Shown here piece by piece: positions 5,299-5,423 of a stretch of DNA of 5,423 bases. Made by a program: the position numbers and the translations under genes. Numbering within the stretch: position 1 is the first letter of the stretch; each line of letters opens with the position of its first letter. Origin of the DNA: PFJX01 sp031426735 (GTDB lineage Bacteria > Pseudomonadota > Gammaproteobacteria > Burkholderiales > Thiobacillaceae); assembly GCA_031426735.1 (NCBI GenBank), contig JASJPK010000108.1, positions 1-5,423 of the forward strand, read 5' to 3'. Under the pieces are notes generated by a model. It worked only from the letters and a program-made list of their open reading frames with translations, was not told where the DNA came from and made no database searches.

Positions 5299-5423
5299 CA
5301 GCCCGACTGGAGCGCCGCCGGCCAGCCGGCCAGAGGCCGGCGCTCCCAGGGGCGGTAGCTCAGTGGCAGGTGCCTTCCGACAGTCGCGTCTTGTGCCACT
5401 CGTTGTACTTGCCGACCGGGCGG
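5299..5423. repeat. 3' tandem array, unit C (cut by window edge)
   Basis: The third unit lacks about 7 bases of the palindrome's left half (GGAGCGCCG directly followed by CCGGCC) but keeps the right arm at 5336-5346. The minus-strand tail is 5360-5413. The array may continue, or the parent gene may begin, past 5423. Confidence 0.85.
5360..5423 (-). CDS. Possible C-terminal end of an unidentified minus-strand gene (copy C)
   Basis: On the minus strand the frame is open from the window edge and ends RPVGKYNEWHKTRLSEGTCH then TGA (5362 to 5360). The same 17-codon end with stop occurs in units A and B. Four positions vary among copies: two are synonymous (CGA/CGG and CAC/CAT) and two change a residue (N to Y, S to C). 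The composition, with charged and aromatic residues, looks like a real protein tail, but I do not recognise the family. Either the parent gene lies to the right and its tail was duplicated leftward, or the frame is a chance property of the repeat. Confidence 0.3.
   Translation of the reverse strand, partial: RPVGKYNEWHKTRLSEGTCH

Noticed and set aside
5009..5423. CRISPR array.
   Set aside because: Units of 141-149 bp repeat in full without short direct repeats separated by unique spacers, and no cas gene is seen.

Overview
The window is GC-rich proteobacterial DNA. Gene style and family content (a soluble chemoreceptor with a CZB domain, a YcgR-like PilZ protein, a multi-PAS diguanylate cyclase, an FNR/Anr-type box, GC-rich palindromic intergenic repeats) suggest a motile, facultatively anaerobic betaproteobacterium, perhaps of the Rhodocyclales type. 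This placement is inference; no marker gene is present.

Layout. Positions 1-595 hold no gene. They contain a 236-bp tandem repeat (two copies identical over all 228 comparable bases, plus a diverged 72-bp third piece) built of hairpins and inverted repeats. A 59-bp hairpin-forming segment sits between copies two and three. Positions 596-681 are the leader of the first gene. Positions 682-4759 carry three same-strand genes with gaps of 22 and 15 bp: a cytoplasmic methyl-accepting chemotaxis protein ending in a zinc-binding CZB domain, a YcgR-like/PilZ c-di-GMP receptor, and a cytoplasmic PAS(x4)-GGDEF diguanylate cyclase with intact active site and I-site. A hairpin lies just after the cyclase. 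On the minus strand, 4803-4910 encodes a 35-residue single-helix membrane protein with a good ribosome binding site and, upstream, a near-consensus FNR/Anr box at class II spacing from a -10-like hexamer. From 5009 to the right edge there are three tandem units of 141, 149 and at least 125 bp. Each holds two palindromes and, on the minus strand, the same 17-codon reading-frame end with a stop codon.

How it fits together. The three plus-strand genes look like a signalling operon. The cyclase would make c-di-GMP in response to cytoplasmic PAS-sensed cues, and the PilZ protein would read it, by family analogy at the flagellar motor. The CZB receptor would feed zinc or redox/oxidant state into the chemotaxis array. 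The convergent minus-strand small protein appears to be a separate unit induced at low oxygen. The most rewarding items for follow-up are this unnoticed small protein with its promoter, and the 3' array that seems to have multiplied the tail of a gene lying beyond the right edge.
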